DNA of 64,000 nt from Ideonella benzenivorans (GCF_020387415.1 NZ_JAGWCB010000010.1:682001-746000), one strand, 5' to 3'. Numbered from the stretch's first letter, positions 18,353-28,471 are shown. Notes: a model not told the origin generated them from the sequence alone. Numbers and translations are program-made.

Positions 18353-18862
18353 TCAGACCAGATCCTGCGTCATGGCCCGCGCCGCCTCGGTCTGGCGGGC
18401 GCGGAAGGCTTCCAGCTGTGCGCGCAGGGCCGGGTCGCGGTTGGCCAGCATGGCGACGGCAAACAGCGCCGCATTGGCCGCGCCACCGGTGCCGATCGCA
18501 AAGGTGGCCACCGGAATGCCCTTGGGCATCTGGACGATGGAGTGCAGAGAATCGACGCCCTGCAGGTGGCGGCTGGCCACCGGCACCCCCAGCACCGGCA
18601 CCACCGTCTTGGCGGCCAGCATGCCCGGCAGGTGGGCGGCGCCACCGGCGCCGGCGATGATGGCCTGCAGCCCCCGGGGCGCGGCCTGCTCGGCGTAGGC
18701 GAACATGTCATCGGGCATGCGGTGCGCCGAGACCACGCGGGCCTCATAGGACACGCCGAACTCGGCGAGAATCTGGGCCGCAGCCTTCATGGTCTCCCAG
18801 TCGCTGGAAGATCCCATGACGATGCCGACCACGGGCGCAGTTGCGGGCGAGGCGCTGTTCAA
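18353..18862 (-). CDS. purE: 5-(carboxyamino)imidazole ribonucleotide mutase
   Basis: A 169-residue class I PurE converting N5-CAIR to CAIR. Diagnostic segments are [14 protein letters not shown] (phosphate-binding), [15 protein letters not shown] with the active-site His, [17 protein letters not shown], and [18 protein letters not shown]. It heads the purE-purK-sua5 operon and is divergent from the thioredoxin-TPR gene across a 115-nt gap that must carry both promoters. Confidence 0.96.
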   Translation of the reverse strand: MNSASPATAPVVGIVMGSSSDWETMKAAAQILAEFGVSYEARVVSAHRMPDDMFAYAEQAAPRGLQAIIAGAGGAAHLPGMLAAKTVVPVLGVPVASRHLQGVDSLHSIVQMPKGIPVATFAIGTGGAANAALFAVAMLANRDPALRAQLEAFRARQTEAARAMTQDLV

Positions 18863-18977
18863 GGCTTCATGCTCCGATCACGAAACCCCGGATTTTAGGC
18901 CGGGCTTGTTTCCCCCGTGTTCAGCCCCATTTGCTGCCCGGCGCCGCTGACGCCGGCCCCCACAGGAATCCGAGACC

Positions 18978-19946
18978 ATGATTGACATCACCATCGAGAA
19001 CTTCCAGACCGAGCTGATCGAGGCCTCCCGGCAGCAACCGGTGCTGCTGGACATCTGGGCGCCCTGGTGCGGTCCGTGCAAATCCCTGGGCCCGGTGCTC
19101 GAAAAGCTGGAGACGGCCTACGCCGGCCGCTTCCTGCTGGCCAAGCTCAACAGCGACGAGCAGCCCGAGATCGCCGGCCAGCTCAGCCAGGCCTTCGGCG
19201 TGCGCTCCATCCCCTTCTGCGTGATGTTCTCCGGCGGCCAGCCGGTCGACGGCTTCGTGGGCGCCCTGCCCGAGGCCCAGATCCGCGAGTTCCTGGACAA
19301 GCACGTGCCCAGCCCGGAGGCGCTGGACGCCGAGGCCGAGGTGCAGGAAGCCGAGGCCATGCTGGCCGACGAGAGCCATGACATCGAGAGCGTGCTGGGC
19401 AAGCTGCAGGAGGCTGTGGCGATCGACCCGGCCAACGACGTCGCCCGGCTGGACTACCTGAAGGTGCTGCTGGGCCTGGCCCGCACCGAGCCCGAGCGCG
19501 TGGCCCAGGCCCGCGCCGCCTTCGAGCCCGCCGCCGTCAAGGTGATGACGGACAGCCGCTTTGCCGCCATCGAGCGCTGGCTGGAGGCCGCCGAGGCCGT
19601 GCAGCAGGCCCCCGACCTGGCCACGCTGGACGCCGCGATCGCCGCCAACAAGCGCGACTTCACGGCCCGCTTCCTGCGTGCCCAGCAGCTGTTCGTGACC
19701 GGCCAGCTGACCGACGCGATGGATGAACTGCTGGAAATCATCATGCGCGACAAGGCCTGGCAGGACGAGGCGGCGCGCAAGACCTATGTGGCCATCCTGG
19801 AGCTGATGACCAAGCCGGCCCCCAAGGCCGGGCCCGAAGCGGCCCCCAGCGGCAGCACGCTGGAGATTGCCGGCCGGGCCGCCGTGGCCCCCAGCGATCC
19901 GGTGCTGGACCAGTACCGCCGCAAGCTCAGCATGGCGCTGTTCTGA
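18978..19946 (+). CDS. cnoX: Thioredoxin-TPR co-chaperone, CnoX/YbbN family
   Basis: A 322-residue cytoplasmic protein: thioredoxin domain (residues 1-110) with active site WCGPC (C31, C34), then a TPR-like helical region to the end. CnoX (YbbN) holds unfolding proteins during oxidative stress and delivers them to GroEL/DnaK. E. coli CnoX has lost the first active-site Cys (SxxC), whereas this protein keeps a full CGPC and is probably redox-active. The start follows AGGAATCC. Its 3' end overlaps the convergent TPR gene by 20 nt. Confidence 0.88.
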   Translation: MIDITIENFQTELIEASRQQPVLLDIWAPWCGPCKSLGPVLEKLETAYAGRFLLAKLNSDEQPEIAGQLSQAFGVRSIPFCVMFSGGQPVDGFVGALPEAQIREFLDKHVPSPEALDAEAEVQEAEAMLADESHDIESVLGKLQEAVAIDPANDVARLDYLKVLLGLARTEPERVAQARAAFEPAAVKVMTDSRFAAIERWLEAAEAVQQAPDLATLDAAIAANKRDFTARFLRAQQLFVTGQLTDAMDELLEIIMRDKAWQDEAARKTYVAILELMTKPAPKAGPEAAPSGSTLEIAGRAAVAPSDPVLDQYRRKLSMALF

Positions 19947-21042
19947 GCCCGGCCAGGGCCTGGTTCAGCGCCTCGCGCCAGAGGCGCTGGCTGTCCCGGT
20001 AGGCCGCGAGGGCCGCGTCGGCCAGGGCCTGGTGGTGCTGGGCCTCGTCGGCCCGTCCCAGTTCAGCGAACACCCGGGCCAGGCGCGCATGGGTGGCGGC
20101 GCAATCGTCCGGGTCGAACTGGGCGTCAAGGCACTTGGCCGCCTGCCGGGCGTCCTTGAGCGCCTCCCGCGGGCGATCGCGCCGCAGGTGGCACCAGGCC
20201 CGCTCAGCGACGAAGCGCGCCTCGCGGTGGGCCATGCCCTCGGCCTTGGCGCGGGCCAGGTGGCGGTCGAACAAGGCGGTGGCCTCGTCCCAGCGCCCCA
20301 GCACCACCAGCAGCTGGGCCCGGCCCTGCAGCGGCACCATGGCCTGGAGCGCCGAAGCCCCGGCGCCCCAGTCATAGTGGGCGGTCGATTCGGCCTCCAG
20401 CAGCGCGCGGTGCGCCGCTTCCAGGTCGCCCCGCCCGAAGGCGTCATCCAGCCCGATGCCCGCCGCCCGCATCGCCGCGATGTTGTGCAGCAGCGCGCTG
20501 ATCATCGAGGTGTCGCCCTCGGCGCTGGCGTGCTCGCGGGCGCTCTGGTACCAGGCCTGCGAGCGCGCGTCGTCGCCGGCAAAGCGGTAGGCATCGGCCA
20601 GCACCAGCGCCACCCGGGCCCGGGCGGCGTGGTGGTCGGGCCCGGCCAGCGTCAGGGCCTCGCGCACCTGGGCCGCCAGGGCGGGCAGGCGCGAGGCATT
20701 GAAGTTCAGGGTGGCCATCCAGCCCAGCACCAGCGCCTGCAGCGGGGTGTCCCCGGCCTCCTGCGCCAGCGCCAGGGCGCGCTGGAACTTGGCCATGGCC
20801 TGGGGCGCGATCGACGCGAAATGGTCGATCTGGCCATCCACCAGGCTGACCCAGGCCGTCAGACGTGGGTCGCGGCGGCGCTGGGCCAGGCTGCGCAGGC
20901 CGTTGAGCGCAAAGCGGGCGTCGGCCAGCTGGCCCTGACGGGCCAGCGCGCCGGCCCGCTCGGCCTTCAGGCATTCCCGTTGCAGAGGGTCGTCCGCGGC
21001 GGCGATCGCGGCGTCCAGCCGCGCCACCAGTCGGGAGGCCAT
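19927..21042 (-). CDS. TPR-repeat protein of unknown function
   Basis: A 371-residue, almost entirely helical, Ala-rich protein with degenerate tetratricopeptide repeats (for example AMAKFQRALALAQEAGDTPL, ARSQAWYQSAREHASAEGD, and RWDEATALFDRHLARAKAEG). There is no signal peptide, membrane segment or catalytic motif, so it is probably a cytoplasmic scaffold or a stray sensor domain. The repeat style resembles the TPR region of some diguanylate-cyclase or adenylate-cyclase-linked proteins, but no such domain is present here. It lies 8 nt upstream of the purC stop on the same strand, running away from it; no clear functional link. Confidence 0.7.
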   Translation of the reverse strand: MASRLVARLDAAIAAADDPLQRECLKAERAGALARQGQLADARFALNGLRSLAQRRRDPRLTAWVSLVDGQIDHFASIAPQAMAKFQRALALAQEAGDTPLQALVLGWMATLNFNASRLPALAAQVREALTLAGPDHHAARARVALVLADAYRFAGDDARSQAWYQSAREHASAEGDTSMISALLHNIAAMRAAGIGLDDAFGRGDLEAAHRALLEAESTAHYDWGAGASALQAMVPLQGRAQLLVVLGRWDEATALFDRHLARAKAEGMAHREARFVAERAWCHLRRDRPREALKDARQAAKCLDAQFDPDDCAATHARLARVFAELGRADEAQHHQALADAALAAYRDSQRLWREALNQALAGLRTAPC

Positions 21043-21050
21043 GTCCCGAC

Positions 21051-21947
21051 TCAGCGGGTCAGGCGATCCAGCGCTTCGCGGTACTTCGATGCGGTGCGCT
21101 CAATCACGTCGGCCGGCAGGGCGGGCGCCGGGGCCTTCTTGCCCCAGGGCTGGCCGTTCACCGTGGCCTGCTCCAGCCAGTCACGCACGAACTGCTTGTC
21201 ATAGCTGGGCGGGTTGGTGCCTTCCTGGTAGCCCTCGACCGGCCAGTAGCGCGATGAGTCGGGCGTCAGCACCTCGTCCATCAGGGTCAGCGTGCCGTCC
21301 ACGTCCAGACCGAATTCGAACTTGGTGTCGGCGATGATGATGCCCTTGGTCAGGGCGTAGGCGGCCGCCTCCTGGTAGAGGCGGATCGCCACCTCGCGCA
21401 CATGGGAGGCCAGCTCGCGGCCCACCATGTCGGCCATGCGGTCGAAGGAGATGTTCTCGTCGTGCTCACCGGCCTCGGCCTTGGTGGCCGGGGTGAAGAT
21501 CGGCTCGGGCAGCTTGGAGGCATTCTTCAGGCCGGCCGGCAGGGCCACGCCGCAGACCGACTGGCTCTGCTGGTATTCCTTCCAGCCGGAGCCGGCCAGG
21601 TAGCCGCGCACCACGGCCTCGATCGGCAGCGGCTTCAGGCGCTTGACCAGCATCGAACGGCCACGGACCTGGTCCACCTCGTCGGGGGCGACCACCGATT
21701 CCGGCGCTTCGCCGGTCAGGTGGTTGGGCACCACATGGGCCAGGCGCTCGAACCAGAACAGGGCCATCTTCGTCAGCAGCTCGCCCTTGCCGGGGATGGG
21801 TTCGCCCATCACCACGTCGAAGGCCGACAGCCGGTCCGAGGCGATCATCAGGATGCGGTCGTCACCGACGGCGTAGTTGTCGCGGACCTTGCCGCGGGCC
21901 AGCAGCGGAAGGGAGTGCAGGGAACTCTGGAGCAGCGCGGTAGCCAT
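21051..21947 (-). CDS. purC: Phosphoribosylaminoimidazole-succinocarboxamide synthase (SAICAR synthase)
   Basis: A 298-residue enzyme joining CAIR and aspartate with ATP in purine synthesis. Visible motifs: [33 protein letters not shown] (N-terminal nucleotide loop), [34 protein letters not shown], and [16 protein letters not shown]. The start [16 protein letters not shown] at 21947 matches the family N-terminus in Burkholderiales; in-frame ATGs at 21977 and 21992 would run into the terminator of fba. Confidence 0.95.
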   Translation of the reverse strand: MATALLQSSLHSLPLLARGKVRDNYAVGDDRILMIASDRLSAFDVVMGEPIPGKGELLTKMALFWFERLAHVVPNHLTGEAPESVVAPDEVDQVRGRSMLVKRLKPLPIEAVVRGYLAGSGWKEYQQSQSVCGVALPAGLKNASKLPEPIFTPATKAEAGEHDENISFDRMADMVGRELASHVREVAIRLYQEAAAYALTKGIIIADTKFEFGLDVDGTLTLMDEVLTPDSSRYWPVEGYQEGTNPPSYDKQFVRDWLEQATVNGQPWGKKAPAPALPADVIERTASKYREALDRLTR

Positions 21948-21993
21948 GGCGTGACGAAAGTGAGGAAAGCGCGTCATTTTAGGCCGGCGCACG

Positions 21994-22029
21994 AAAAAGC
22001 GGCCGCACCCTCGCGGATGCGGCCGCCTT
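21994..22029 (-). terminator. Intrinsic terminator of fba
   Basis: On the minus strand a 9-bp stem (GCGGCCGCA / TGCGGCCGC) with a 10-nt loop is followed by five T residues, 21 nt after the fba stop. It sits just upstream of purC and separates the two transcripts. Confidence 0.85.
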
Positions 22030-22049
22030 GTTCAGGGGAGACGCGGGGC

Positions 22050-23114
22050 TCAGATCACCTGCTGGGCCAGCGCGCCGCTGGCGTAGCGGGCGGCCATGGC
22101 CTCCAGCGCCACGCCCTGGATCTTGCTGCCCTGGCCTTCGCAGCCGAACTCCAGATAGCGCTGCTTGCAGACCTGCTTGGCCGCCTCGCGGGCCGGCTTG
22201 AGCCACTCACGGGCGTCGAACTTGTCCGGGTTCTCCGCCAGGAACTTGCGCACCGCACCGGTCATCGCCAGGCGGATGTCGGTGTCGATGTTGATCTTGC
22301 GCACGCCGTACTTGATGGCTTCCTGGATCTCCTCGACCGGCACGCCGTAGGTCTCCTTCATCTTGCCGCCGTACTGGTTGATGATGGCCAGCAGGTCCTG
22401 CGGCACCGACGACGAGCCGTGCATCACCAGGTGGGTGTTGGGGATGCGGGCGTGGATCTCCTTCACGCGCGAGATGGCCAGGATGTCGCCGGTGGGCTTG
22501 CGCGAGAACTTGTAGGCGCCGTGGCTGGTGCCGATGGCGATCGCCAGCGCGTCCAGCTGCGTGGCCTTGACGAAGGTGGCGGCCTCTTCCGGGTCGGTCA
22601 GCATCTGGCTGTGGTCCAGCTTGCCGGCCGCGCCGATGCCGTCTTCCTCGCCGGCATCGCCGGTTTCCAGGTTGCCCAGGCAGCCCAGTTCACCTTCGAC
22701 GGTGACGCCCACCTTGTGGGCCATGTCCACCACCTTGCGGGTCACCTCGACGTTGTAGTCGAAGGACGACGGCGTCTTGCCGTCTTCCATCAGCGAGCCG
22801 TCCATCATCACCGAGCCGAAGCCCAGGCCGATCGCGCCTTCGCAGACCTTGGGGCTGGTGCCATGGTCCTGGTGCATCACCAGGGGGATGTGGGGGTACA
22901 TCTCGCTGGCGGCCAGGATCAGGTGCTTGATGAACGGCTCCCCCGCGTACTTGCGGGCGCCGGCGCTGGCCTGCAGGATCACCGGTGCGCCCACCTCGTC
23001 GGCCGCCGACATCACGGCCTGGACCTGTTCCAGGTTGTTGACGTTGAACGCGGGGATGCCGTAGCCGTTTTCGGCGGCATGGTCCAGCAGTTGGCGCATC
23101 GAGACGAGAGGCAT
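22050..23114 (-). CDS. fba: Fructose-bisphosphate aldolase, class II (Calvin/glycolysis type)
   Basis: A 354-residue zinc-dependent aldolase. It interconverts fructose-1,6-bisphosphate with DHAP and glyceraldehyde-3-phosphate. Zinc-ligand and active-site blocks: [11 protein letters not shown] with the metal His, [33 protein letters not shown], and [12 protein letters not shown], plus [11 protein letters not shown]. This is the subtype usually annotated fructose-bisphosphate aldolase class II, Calvin cycle subtype. It belongs to a lower-glycolysis block with pyk, maeB and pgk. Its upstream region carries tandem repeats that may be an operator. Confidence 0.95.
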   Translation of the reverse strand: MPLVSMRQLLDHAAENGYGIPAFNVNNLEQVQAVMSAADEVGAPVILQASAGARKYAGEPFIKHLILAASEMYPHIPLVMHQDHGTSPKVCEGAIGLGFGSVMMDGSLMEDGKTPSSFDYNVEVTRKVVDMAHKVGVTVEGELGCLGNLETGDAGEEDGIGAAGKLDHSQMLTDPEEAATFVKATQLDALAIAIGTSHGAYKFSRKPTGDILAISRVKEIHARIPNTHLVMHGSSSVPQDLLAIINQYGGKMKETYGVPVEEIQEAIKYGVRKINIDTDIRLAMTGAVRKFLAENPDKFDAREWLKPAREAAKQVCKQRYLEFGCEGQGSKIQGVALEAMAARYASGALAQQVI

Positions 23115-23154
23115 GGTCGGCTCCAGAAAGAGGGATAGAGAGAAATGGGAGGGA

Positions 23155-23198
23155 CGCGGTAACTGCGCCGTAACTGGCTGAATTCTAGTGTTCTAGTG
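23155..23198 (-). repeat. Two adjacent tandem repeats upstream of fba
   Basis: On the plus strand CGCGGTAACTG (23155-23165) is directly followed by CGCCGTAACTG (23166-23176), 10 of 11 bases identical and one helical turn apart. Six nt later TTCTAGTG occurs twice in tandem (23183-23190, 23191-23198). They lie 41-84 nt before the fba start codon, where regulator sites are expected. Confidence 0.5.
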
Positions 23199-23204
23199 GG
23201 GGGC

Positions 23205-24635
23205 TCAGGCCACCCGGCAGACCTTGAGCATGTTGGTGCCCCCGGGCGTGCCCATCGGCTCCCCACAGGTGATGGCATAGGCGTCCCCCGGCCGCAGCAC
23301 GCCGCTGGCCACCAGCAGCCGCTCGGCCTCGGCCAGGGCCTGGTCGCGGTCGGTGTAGCGCGGGATCAGCACCGGCCGCACGTTGCGGAACAAGGCCATG
23401 CGGCCCTGCGCGACCGGCTGGCTGGTCAGGCCGTAGATCGGCACGTGGATGTTGTGCCGGCTCATCCACAAGGTGGTGGAGCCCGATTCGGTCAGCGCCA
23501 GGATGGCCTTGCAGCCCAGGTGGTGCGCCGTGAACAGCGCGCCCATCGCAATGGCCTGGTCGATGCGGCCATAGATGCGGTCGCTGAAGCGCGCGTCCAG
23601 GCTGAGGTCTTCCGAGCGCTCGGCCTCCTCGGCGATGGCGGCCATGGCCTGCACCGTCTCGACCGGGTACTTGCCCGCCGCGGTCTCGGCGCTGAGCATC
23701 ACCGCATCGGTGCCGTCCAGCACCGCATTGGCCACGTCCGAGACCTCCGCCCGGGTCGGCACCGGGTTCTGGATCATCGACTCCATCATCTGCGTGGCGG
23801 TGATGACCACCCGGTCCATCTCGCGGGCCATGCGGATCATCTTCTTCTGCAGGCCCGGCACCGCGGCATTGCCCACCTCGACGGCCAGGTCGCCGCGGGC
23901 CACCATGATGCCGTCGCTGGCCTTCAGGATGGCCTCCAGCTGCGGAATGGCCTCGCTGCGCTCGATCTTGGCGATCATCGCCGGCTTGTGGCGCCAGGGC
24001 TCGCCCGCCACATTGGCCAGCTGGCGGGCCATTTCCATGTCGGTGGCGTTCTTGGGAAAGCTCACCGCCAGGTAGTCGCACTGGAAGGACATCGCGGTCT
24101 TGATGTCCTCCATGTCCTTGGCGGTCAGGGCCGGCGCGGTCAGGCCACCGCCCTGCTTGTTGATGCCCTTGTTGTTGGACAGCTCGCCACCGACGGTGAC
24201 GACGGTGTGCACCTGCTCGCCCTGCACCCGGTCCACGGTCAGCACGATCAGGCCGTCGTTGAGCAGCAGCACGTCGCCGGGGCGCACGTCGCGGGGCAGC
24301 TCCTTGTAGTCCAGACCGACGCCATCCAGGTCGCCCGGCGCGGTGCGGGCCGCGTCCAGCACAAAGGACGCGCCAGGCGTCAGCATCACCTTCCCCTCGG
24401 CGAACTTGCCGACCCGGATCTTGGGGCCCTGCAGGTCGGCCATCAGCGCCACCGGCCGGCCCAGCCGGGTGGCGATCTCGCGCACCCGGGCCGCCCGGTC
24501 AATGTGGTCCTGGGCGCTGCCGTGGCTGAAGTTGAGCCGGACCAGGTCCACCCCGGCGACGATCAGCCGCTCCAGGACCGCGGGGTCGTTGGAAGCGGGG
24601 CCGAGGGTGGCGACGATCTTGGTGGCACGGGACAT
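23205..24635 (-). CDS. pyk: Pyruvate kinase
   Basis: A 476-residue enzyme converting PEP and ADP to pyruvate and ATP. Motifs: ATKIVATLGPAS at the N-terminus, LVRLNFSHGSAQDH, IAKIERSEA with the active-site Lys, MVARGDLAVEVG, and TATQMMESMIQNPVPTRAEVSDVANAVLDGTDAVMLSAETA. Length fits the bacterial enzyme. A -10-like element and an inverted repeat at 24659-24689 lie just upstream. fba follows 90 nt downstream. Confidence 0.96.
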   Translation of the reverse strand: MSRATKIVATLGPASNDPAVLERLIVAGVDLVRLNFSHGSAQDHIDRAARVREIATRLGRPVALMADLQGPKIRVGKFAEGKVMLTPGASFVLDAARTAPGDLDGVGLDYKELPRDVRPGDVLLLNDGLIVLTVDRVQGEQVHTVVTVGGELSNNKGINKQGGGLTAPALTAKDMEDIKTAMSFQCDYLAVSFPKNATDMEMARQLANVAGEPWRHKPAMIAKIERSEAIPQLEAILKASDGIMVARGDLAVEVGNAAVPGLQKKMIRMAREMDRVVITATQMMESMIQNPVPTRAEVSDVANAVLDGTDAVMLSAETAAGKYPVETVQAMAAIAEEAERSEDLSLDARFSDRIYGRIDQAIAMGALFTAHHLGCKAILALTESGSTTLWMSRHNIHVPIYGLTSQPVAQGRMALFRNVRPVLIPRYTDRDQALAEAERLLVASGVLRPGDAYAITCGEPMGTPGGTNMLKVCRVA

Positions 24636-24658
24636 GGGCAGCGGTCTCCTGGCAGGTC

Positions 24659-24689
24659 GCGCGGGAGATCCCGCGCGTTGCCGATTATC
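24659..24689 (-). promoter_or_regulatory. pyk promoter element with operator-like dyad
   Basis: Reading the minus strand, GATAAT (24684-24689) resembles a -10 box. The predicted start point abuts a perfect inverted repeat, GCGCGGG-N4-CCCGCGC (24659-24676). The pyk start codon is 23 nt further on. This arrangement (dyad at the start point) is typical of repressor operators, but a leader hairpin is equally possible. Confidence 0.4.
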
Positions 24690-24728
24690 CGCAGCCCCGG
24701 CGGCCGCAGGGGCCGCTCAGCCCGCCGC

Positions 24729-27047
24729 TCAACCGGCCGTCTTGGCCGCCGCCACGTCGGCCGAGGCCAGCGCGGTCATGTTGACCACCCGGCGCATCGA
24801 CGCCGAGGGCGTCAGGATGTGGGCCGGTGCCGCGGCGCCCAGCAGGATCGGGCCCACCGTGACGTTGTGGCCGGAGGAGACCTTCAGCACGTTGAACAGG
24901 ATGTTGGCCGCATCCAGGTTGGGCAGCACCAGCACATTGGCCGCGCCATGCAGGGTCGAGCCCGGCAGACGGGTTTCGCGCACCGATTCGGACAGCGCCG
25001 CGTCGCCCTGCATCTCGCCATCGCACTCGATGTGCGGGGCGCGCTGCACGAACAGATCCCGCGCCGCGCGCACGCGCTTGGCACTGGGCCGGTTGGAGCT
25101 GCCAAACATCGAATGGCTCAGGAACGCCACCTTGGGCGGCACGCCGAAGCGCTGGACCTCCTCGGCCGCCATCTGGGCGATGCTGGCCAGCTCTTCGGCG
25201 GAGGGCAGCTCGTTGACGAAGGTGTCGGTCAGGAACAGCGTCTGCTGGTCCATGATCAGCGCGTTCATCGTCGCCAGCGTCGAGACGCCGGGGCGGGCAC
25301 CGATCACCGTGCTGACGTGGTCGAAATGGGCGTCGAAACGCCCCACCAGGCCACACAGCATCGCGTCGGCATAGCCCAGCTTGACCAGCAGGCTGGCGAT
25401 CAGCGTGTTGGAGCGGCGCACCGCGGCCTTGGCGGCCTCGGGCGAGACGCCTTCGCGGCCCATCAGCTTGTGATAAGCCTCCCAGCACGCGCGGAAGCGC
25501 GGGTCGTCCTCTGGGTTGACCAGCTCGAAGTCCACACCGGGCTTCAGGCGCAGGCCGGCACGTTCGATGCGCATCGCGATCACCGCCGGGCGGCCGATCA
25601 GGATCGGCTTGGCCAGGCCTTCGTAGATCACCTCCTGCACCGCGCGCAGCACGCGCTCGTCCTCGCCCTCGGCGTAGACGACGCGGGCCGGCGCGGCCTT
25701 GGCGGCCACGAACACCGGGCGCATGAACATGCCGGTCTGGTAGACATACTGACCCAGGCTGACGCGATAGGCCTCCAGGTCGGTGATCGGCCGGGTGGCC
25801 ACACCGGACTCGGCGGCGGCGCGGGCCACCGCCGGCGCGATGCGCAGGATCAGGCGGGCATCGAACGGGGTCGGGATCAGGTAGTCCGGGCCAAAGCGCA
25901 GATCCTTGCCAGCGTAGGCGGCAGCCACCTCATCGGAAGGCTCGGCCTTGGCCAGCGCGGCGATCTCGTGCACGCAGGCGACCTTCATCGCCTCGGTGAT
26001 CTTGGTGGCGCCGCAGTCGAGCGCGCCGCGGAAGATGTACGGGAAGCACAGGACGTTGTTGACCTGGTTCGGGTAGTCCGACCGGCCGGTGGCGATGATG
26101 CAGTCCGGGCGCGCCGCCTTGGCGATCTCGGGGCGGATCTCCGGCTCGGGGTTGGCCAGCGCCAGGATGATCGGGTCGCGGGCCATGGTGCTGACCATCT
26201 CGCCGGTCAGCACGCCGGCGGTGGAGCAGCCCAGGAAGACATCGGCGTCCTTGACCGCATCGGCCAGGGTGCGGCCGGCGGTCTTCTGGCAGAAGCGCTG
26301 CTTGGATTCGTCGAGCTTGCCGGCCAGCGCGTCGGCGCGCTCGCTCTGGATCAGGCCCTTGGAGTCGCAGACGAAGATGTTCTCGGTCTTCACGCCCAGG
26401 CTGACCATCAGGTCCAGGCAGGCGGTGGCGGCGGCACCGGCGCCGGAGACGGCCAGCTTGACCTCGCTGATCTTCTTGCCCACCAGTTCCAGGCCGTTGA
26501 GCAGCGCGGCACTGGAGATGATGGCCGTGCCGTGCTGGTCGTCGTGGAAGACGGGAATCGAGAGACGCTCGCGCAGCTTCCTCTCGATGTAGAAGCACTC
26601 GGGGGCCTTGATGTCCTCGAGGTTGATGCCGCCCAGCGTGGGCTCCATCGCCGCGATGATGTCGACCAGCTTGTCGGGGTCGTGCTCGGCCAGTTCGATG
26701 TCGAACACATCGACGCCGGCGAACTTCTTGAACAGGCAGCCCTTGCCTTCCATCACCGGCTTGCCGGCCAGCGGGCCGATGTTGCCCAGGCCCAGCACGG
26801 CGGTGCCGTTGGTCACCACGCCGACCAGGTTGGCGCGCGAGGTGTAGTCGGCCGCCAGCGAAGGGTCCTCCTCGATCGCCAGGCAGGCATAGGCCACACC
26901 GGGCGAATACGCCAGGCTCAGGTCACGCTGGTTGGCCAGCGGCTTGGTCGCCGTGACGGCGATCTTGCCGCGCGTCGGGCTGCGGTGGTATTCCAGCGCA
27001 GCGTCGCGCAGGGCTTGTTCGGCAGGCGAAAGAGAAGGCTTGGTCAT
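24729..27047 (-). CDS. maeB: NADP-dependent malic enzyme fused to a phosphotransacetylase-like domain
   Basis: A 772-residue MaeB. The N-terminal malic enzyme domain (to about residue 430) oxidatively decarboxylates malate to pyruvate. It shows [51 protein letters not shown], and the Rossmann segment [16 protein letters not shown]. The C-terminal part (about 435-760) is a phosphotransacetylase fold ([26 protein letters not shown]-like segment, and [15 protein letters not shown]); in MaeB this domain is regulatory, responding to acetyl-CoA. The start at 27047 was chosen over an ATG at 27164 because it gives the family N-terminus. It sits between pgk and pyk, linking malate to the pyruvate pool. 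Confidence 0.95.
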   Translation of the reverse strand: MTKPSLSPAEQALRDAALEYHRSPTRGKIAVTATKPLANQRDLSLAYSPGVAYACLAIEEDPSLAADYTSRANLVGVVTNGTAVLGLGNIGPLAGKPVMEGKGCLFKKFAGVDVFDIELAEHDPDKLVDIIAAMEPTLGGINLEDIKAPECFYIERKLRERLSIPVFHDDQHGTAIISSAALLNGLELVGKKISEVKLAVSGAGAAATACLDLMVSLGVKTENIFVCDSKGLIQSERADALAGKLDESKQRFCQKTAGRTLADAVKDADVFLGCSTAGVLTGEMVSTMARDPIILALANPEPEIRPEIAKAARPDCIIATGRSDYPNQVNNVLCFPYIFRGALDCGATKITEAMKVACVHEIAALAKAEPSDEVAAAYAGKDLRFGPDYLIPTPFDARLILRIAPAVARAAAESGVATRPITDLEAYRVSLGQYVYQTGMFMRPVFVAAKAAPARVVYAEGEDERVLRAVQEVIYEGLAKPILIGRPAVIAMRIERAGLRLKPGVDFELVNPEDDPRFRACWEAYHKLMGREGVSPEAAKAAVRRSNTLIASLLVKLGYADAMLCGLVGRFDAHFDHVSTVIGARPGVSTLATMNALIMDQQTLFLTDTFVNELPSAEELASIAQMAAEEVQRFGVPPKVAFLSHSMFGSSNRPSAKRVRAARDLFVQRAPHIECDGEMQGDAALSESVRETRLPGSTLHGAANVLVLPNLDAANILFNVLKVSSGHNVTVGPILLGAAAPAHILTPSASMRRVVNMTALASADVAAAKTAG

Positions 27048-27165
27048 GAACGATGGCGTCAAAAAGGTGCGTGGATGCCAGGGGCCCCGATGGCCGGAGG
27101 CATCCGCGGCAGCGGACGCACAATCTATTCCTGACCGAGGGCGGTTCCCCTTGTCGGGGGTCAAT

Positions 27166-27182
27166 CATGCATAACTTGCATG
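27166..27182 (-). promoter_or_regulatory. 17-bp inverted repeat upstream of maeB
   Basis: CATGCA-TAACT-TGCATG is a perfect dyad 119-135 nt upstream of the maeB start and 52 nt after the pgk stop. A TTGACC that could be a -35 box lies just downstream (minus strand, about 27159-27164). It is operator-like; no regulator is known to me. Confidence 0.35.
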
Positions 27183-27233
27183 ACGCCATGTCCCACGCCG
27201 GAGCGGCCCTCCCGGCCGCGGCCGGCCCCGGTC

Positions 27234-28427
27234 TCAGCCCTGGGCGCGCTTGCTCAGGATCTCGAAGGCCGGCAGGGTCTTGCCTTCCAACACCTCCAGG
27301 AAGGCGCCGCCGCCGGTGGAGATGTAGCCGACATCCTTCTCGATGCCGTACTTGGCGATCGCCGCCAGGGTGTCGCCACCGCCGGCGATGCTGAAGGCGT
27401 CGCTGTTGGCGATGGCGCGGGCGATGGTCTCGGTGCCGTGGGCGAAGGCATCGAACTCGAACACGCCCACCGGGCCGTTCCAGACGATGGTGCCGGCGGC
27501 CTTGAGCCGGTCGGCCAGCAACGCGGCGGTCTTGGGGCCGATGTCCAGGATCAGGTCGTCGTCGGCCACCTCGGTGGCCGCCTTCACGGTGGCCGGCGCA
27601 TCGGCGGCGAAGGTCTTGGCGCAGACCACGTCCACGGGGATGGGCACCTCGGCGCCACGGGCCTTCATGGCCGCCATCACCGCCAGCGCCTCGTCCGTCA
27701 GGGCCGGCTCGGCCAGCGACTTGCCGATCTTCAGGCCCGCGGCCAGCATGAAGGTGTTGGCAATGCCGCCGCCGACGACCAGGCCATCGACCTTCTCGGC
27801 CAGCGACTGCAGGATGGTCAGCTTGGTCGAGACCTTGGAGCCCGCGACGATGGCGACCAGCGGACGCTTGGGCTGGGCCAGGGCCTGGGTGATGGCGTCG
27901 ATCTCGGCGGCCAGCAGCGGGCCGGCGCAGGCCACCTTGGCGTATTCGGCGATGCCGTAGGTGGTGCCCTCGGCGCGGTGGGCGGTGCCGAAGGCGTCGT
28001 TGACGTAGATGTCGCACAGCGCGGCCATCTTCTTCGCCAGCTCGGGGTTGTTCTTCTTCTCGCCCTTGTTGACGCGGCAGTTCTCCAGCAGTACCACCTC
28101 ACCGGGGGCCACGTCCACGCCATCGACCCAGCCGGACAGCAGCTTGACCTCCCGGCCCAGCAGCTCGGACAGGCGCTTGGCCACCGGGGCCAGCGAATCC
28201 TCGGGCTTGAACTCGCCCTCGGTGGGGCGGCCCAGGTGGGAGGTGACCATCACCGCGGCACCGGCCTTCAGGGCCATCTCGATGCAGGGCACCGAGGCGC
28301 GGATGCGGGTGTCCTCGGTGATGTGGCCCGCGTCATCCAGCGGCACGTTCAGGTCGGCACGGATGAAGACGCGCTGGCCCGCCACATGGCCTTGGGCGAC
28401 GAGGTCGGCGAAACGGATCACGTTCAT
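27234..28427 (-). CDS. pgk: Phosphoglycerate kinase
   Basis: A 397-residue enzyme transferring phosphate between 1,3-bisphosphoglycerate and ADP. Motifs: [13 protein letters not shown] (substrate-binding Arg/Asp), [72 protein letters not shown], and [16 protein letters not shown]. The 28427 start gives the family N-terminus MNVIRFADL; an ATG 44 codons earlier runs into the azlD end. Together with pyk and fba it forms a lower-glycolysis block. Confidence 0.96.
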   Translation of the reverse strand: MNVIRFADLVAQGHVAGQRVFIRADLNVPLDDAGHITEDTRIRASVPCIEMALKAGAAVMVTSHLGRPTEGEFKPEDSLAPVAKRLSELLGREVKLLSGWVDGVDVAPGEVVLLENCRVNKGEKKNNPELAKKMAALCDIYVNDAFGTAHRAEGTTYGIAEYAKVACAGPLLAAEIDAITQALAQPKRPLVAIVAGSKVSTKLTILQSLAEKVDGLVVGGGIANTFMLAAGLKIGKSLAEPALTDEALAVMAAMKARGAEVPIPVDVVCAKTFAADAPATVKAATEVADDDLILDIGPKTAALLADRLKAAGTIVWNGPVGVFEFDAFAHGTETIARAIANSDAFSIAGGGDTLAAIAKYGIEKDVGYISTGGGAFLEVLEGKTLPAFEILSKRAQG

Positions 28428-28471
28428 GGTCGGTCGGGGGATGTAATGACGATGAAACCCGTATTGTCGCG

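Noticed and set aside
23196-27134. A 1312-codon open frame on the plus strand opposite pyk and maeB
   Set aside because: Composition (His/Gly/Arg/Gln-rich) and lack of any motif mark it as a complement-frame artefact; pyk and maeB on the other strand are unambiguous.
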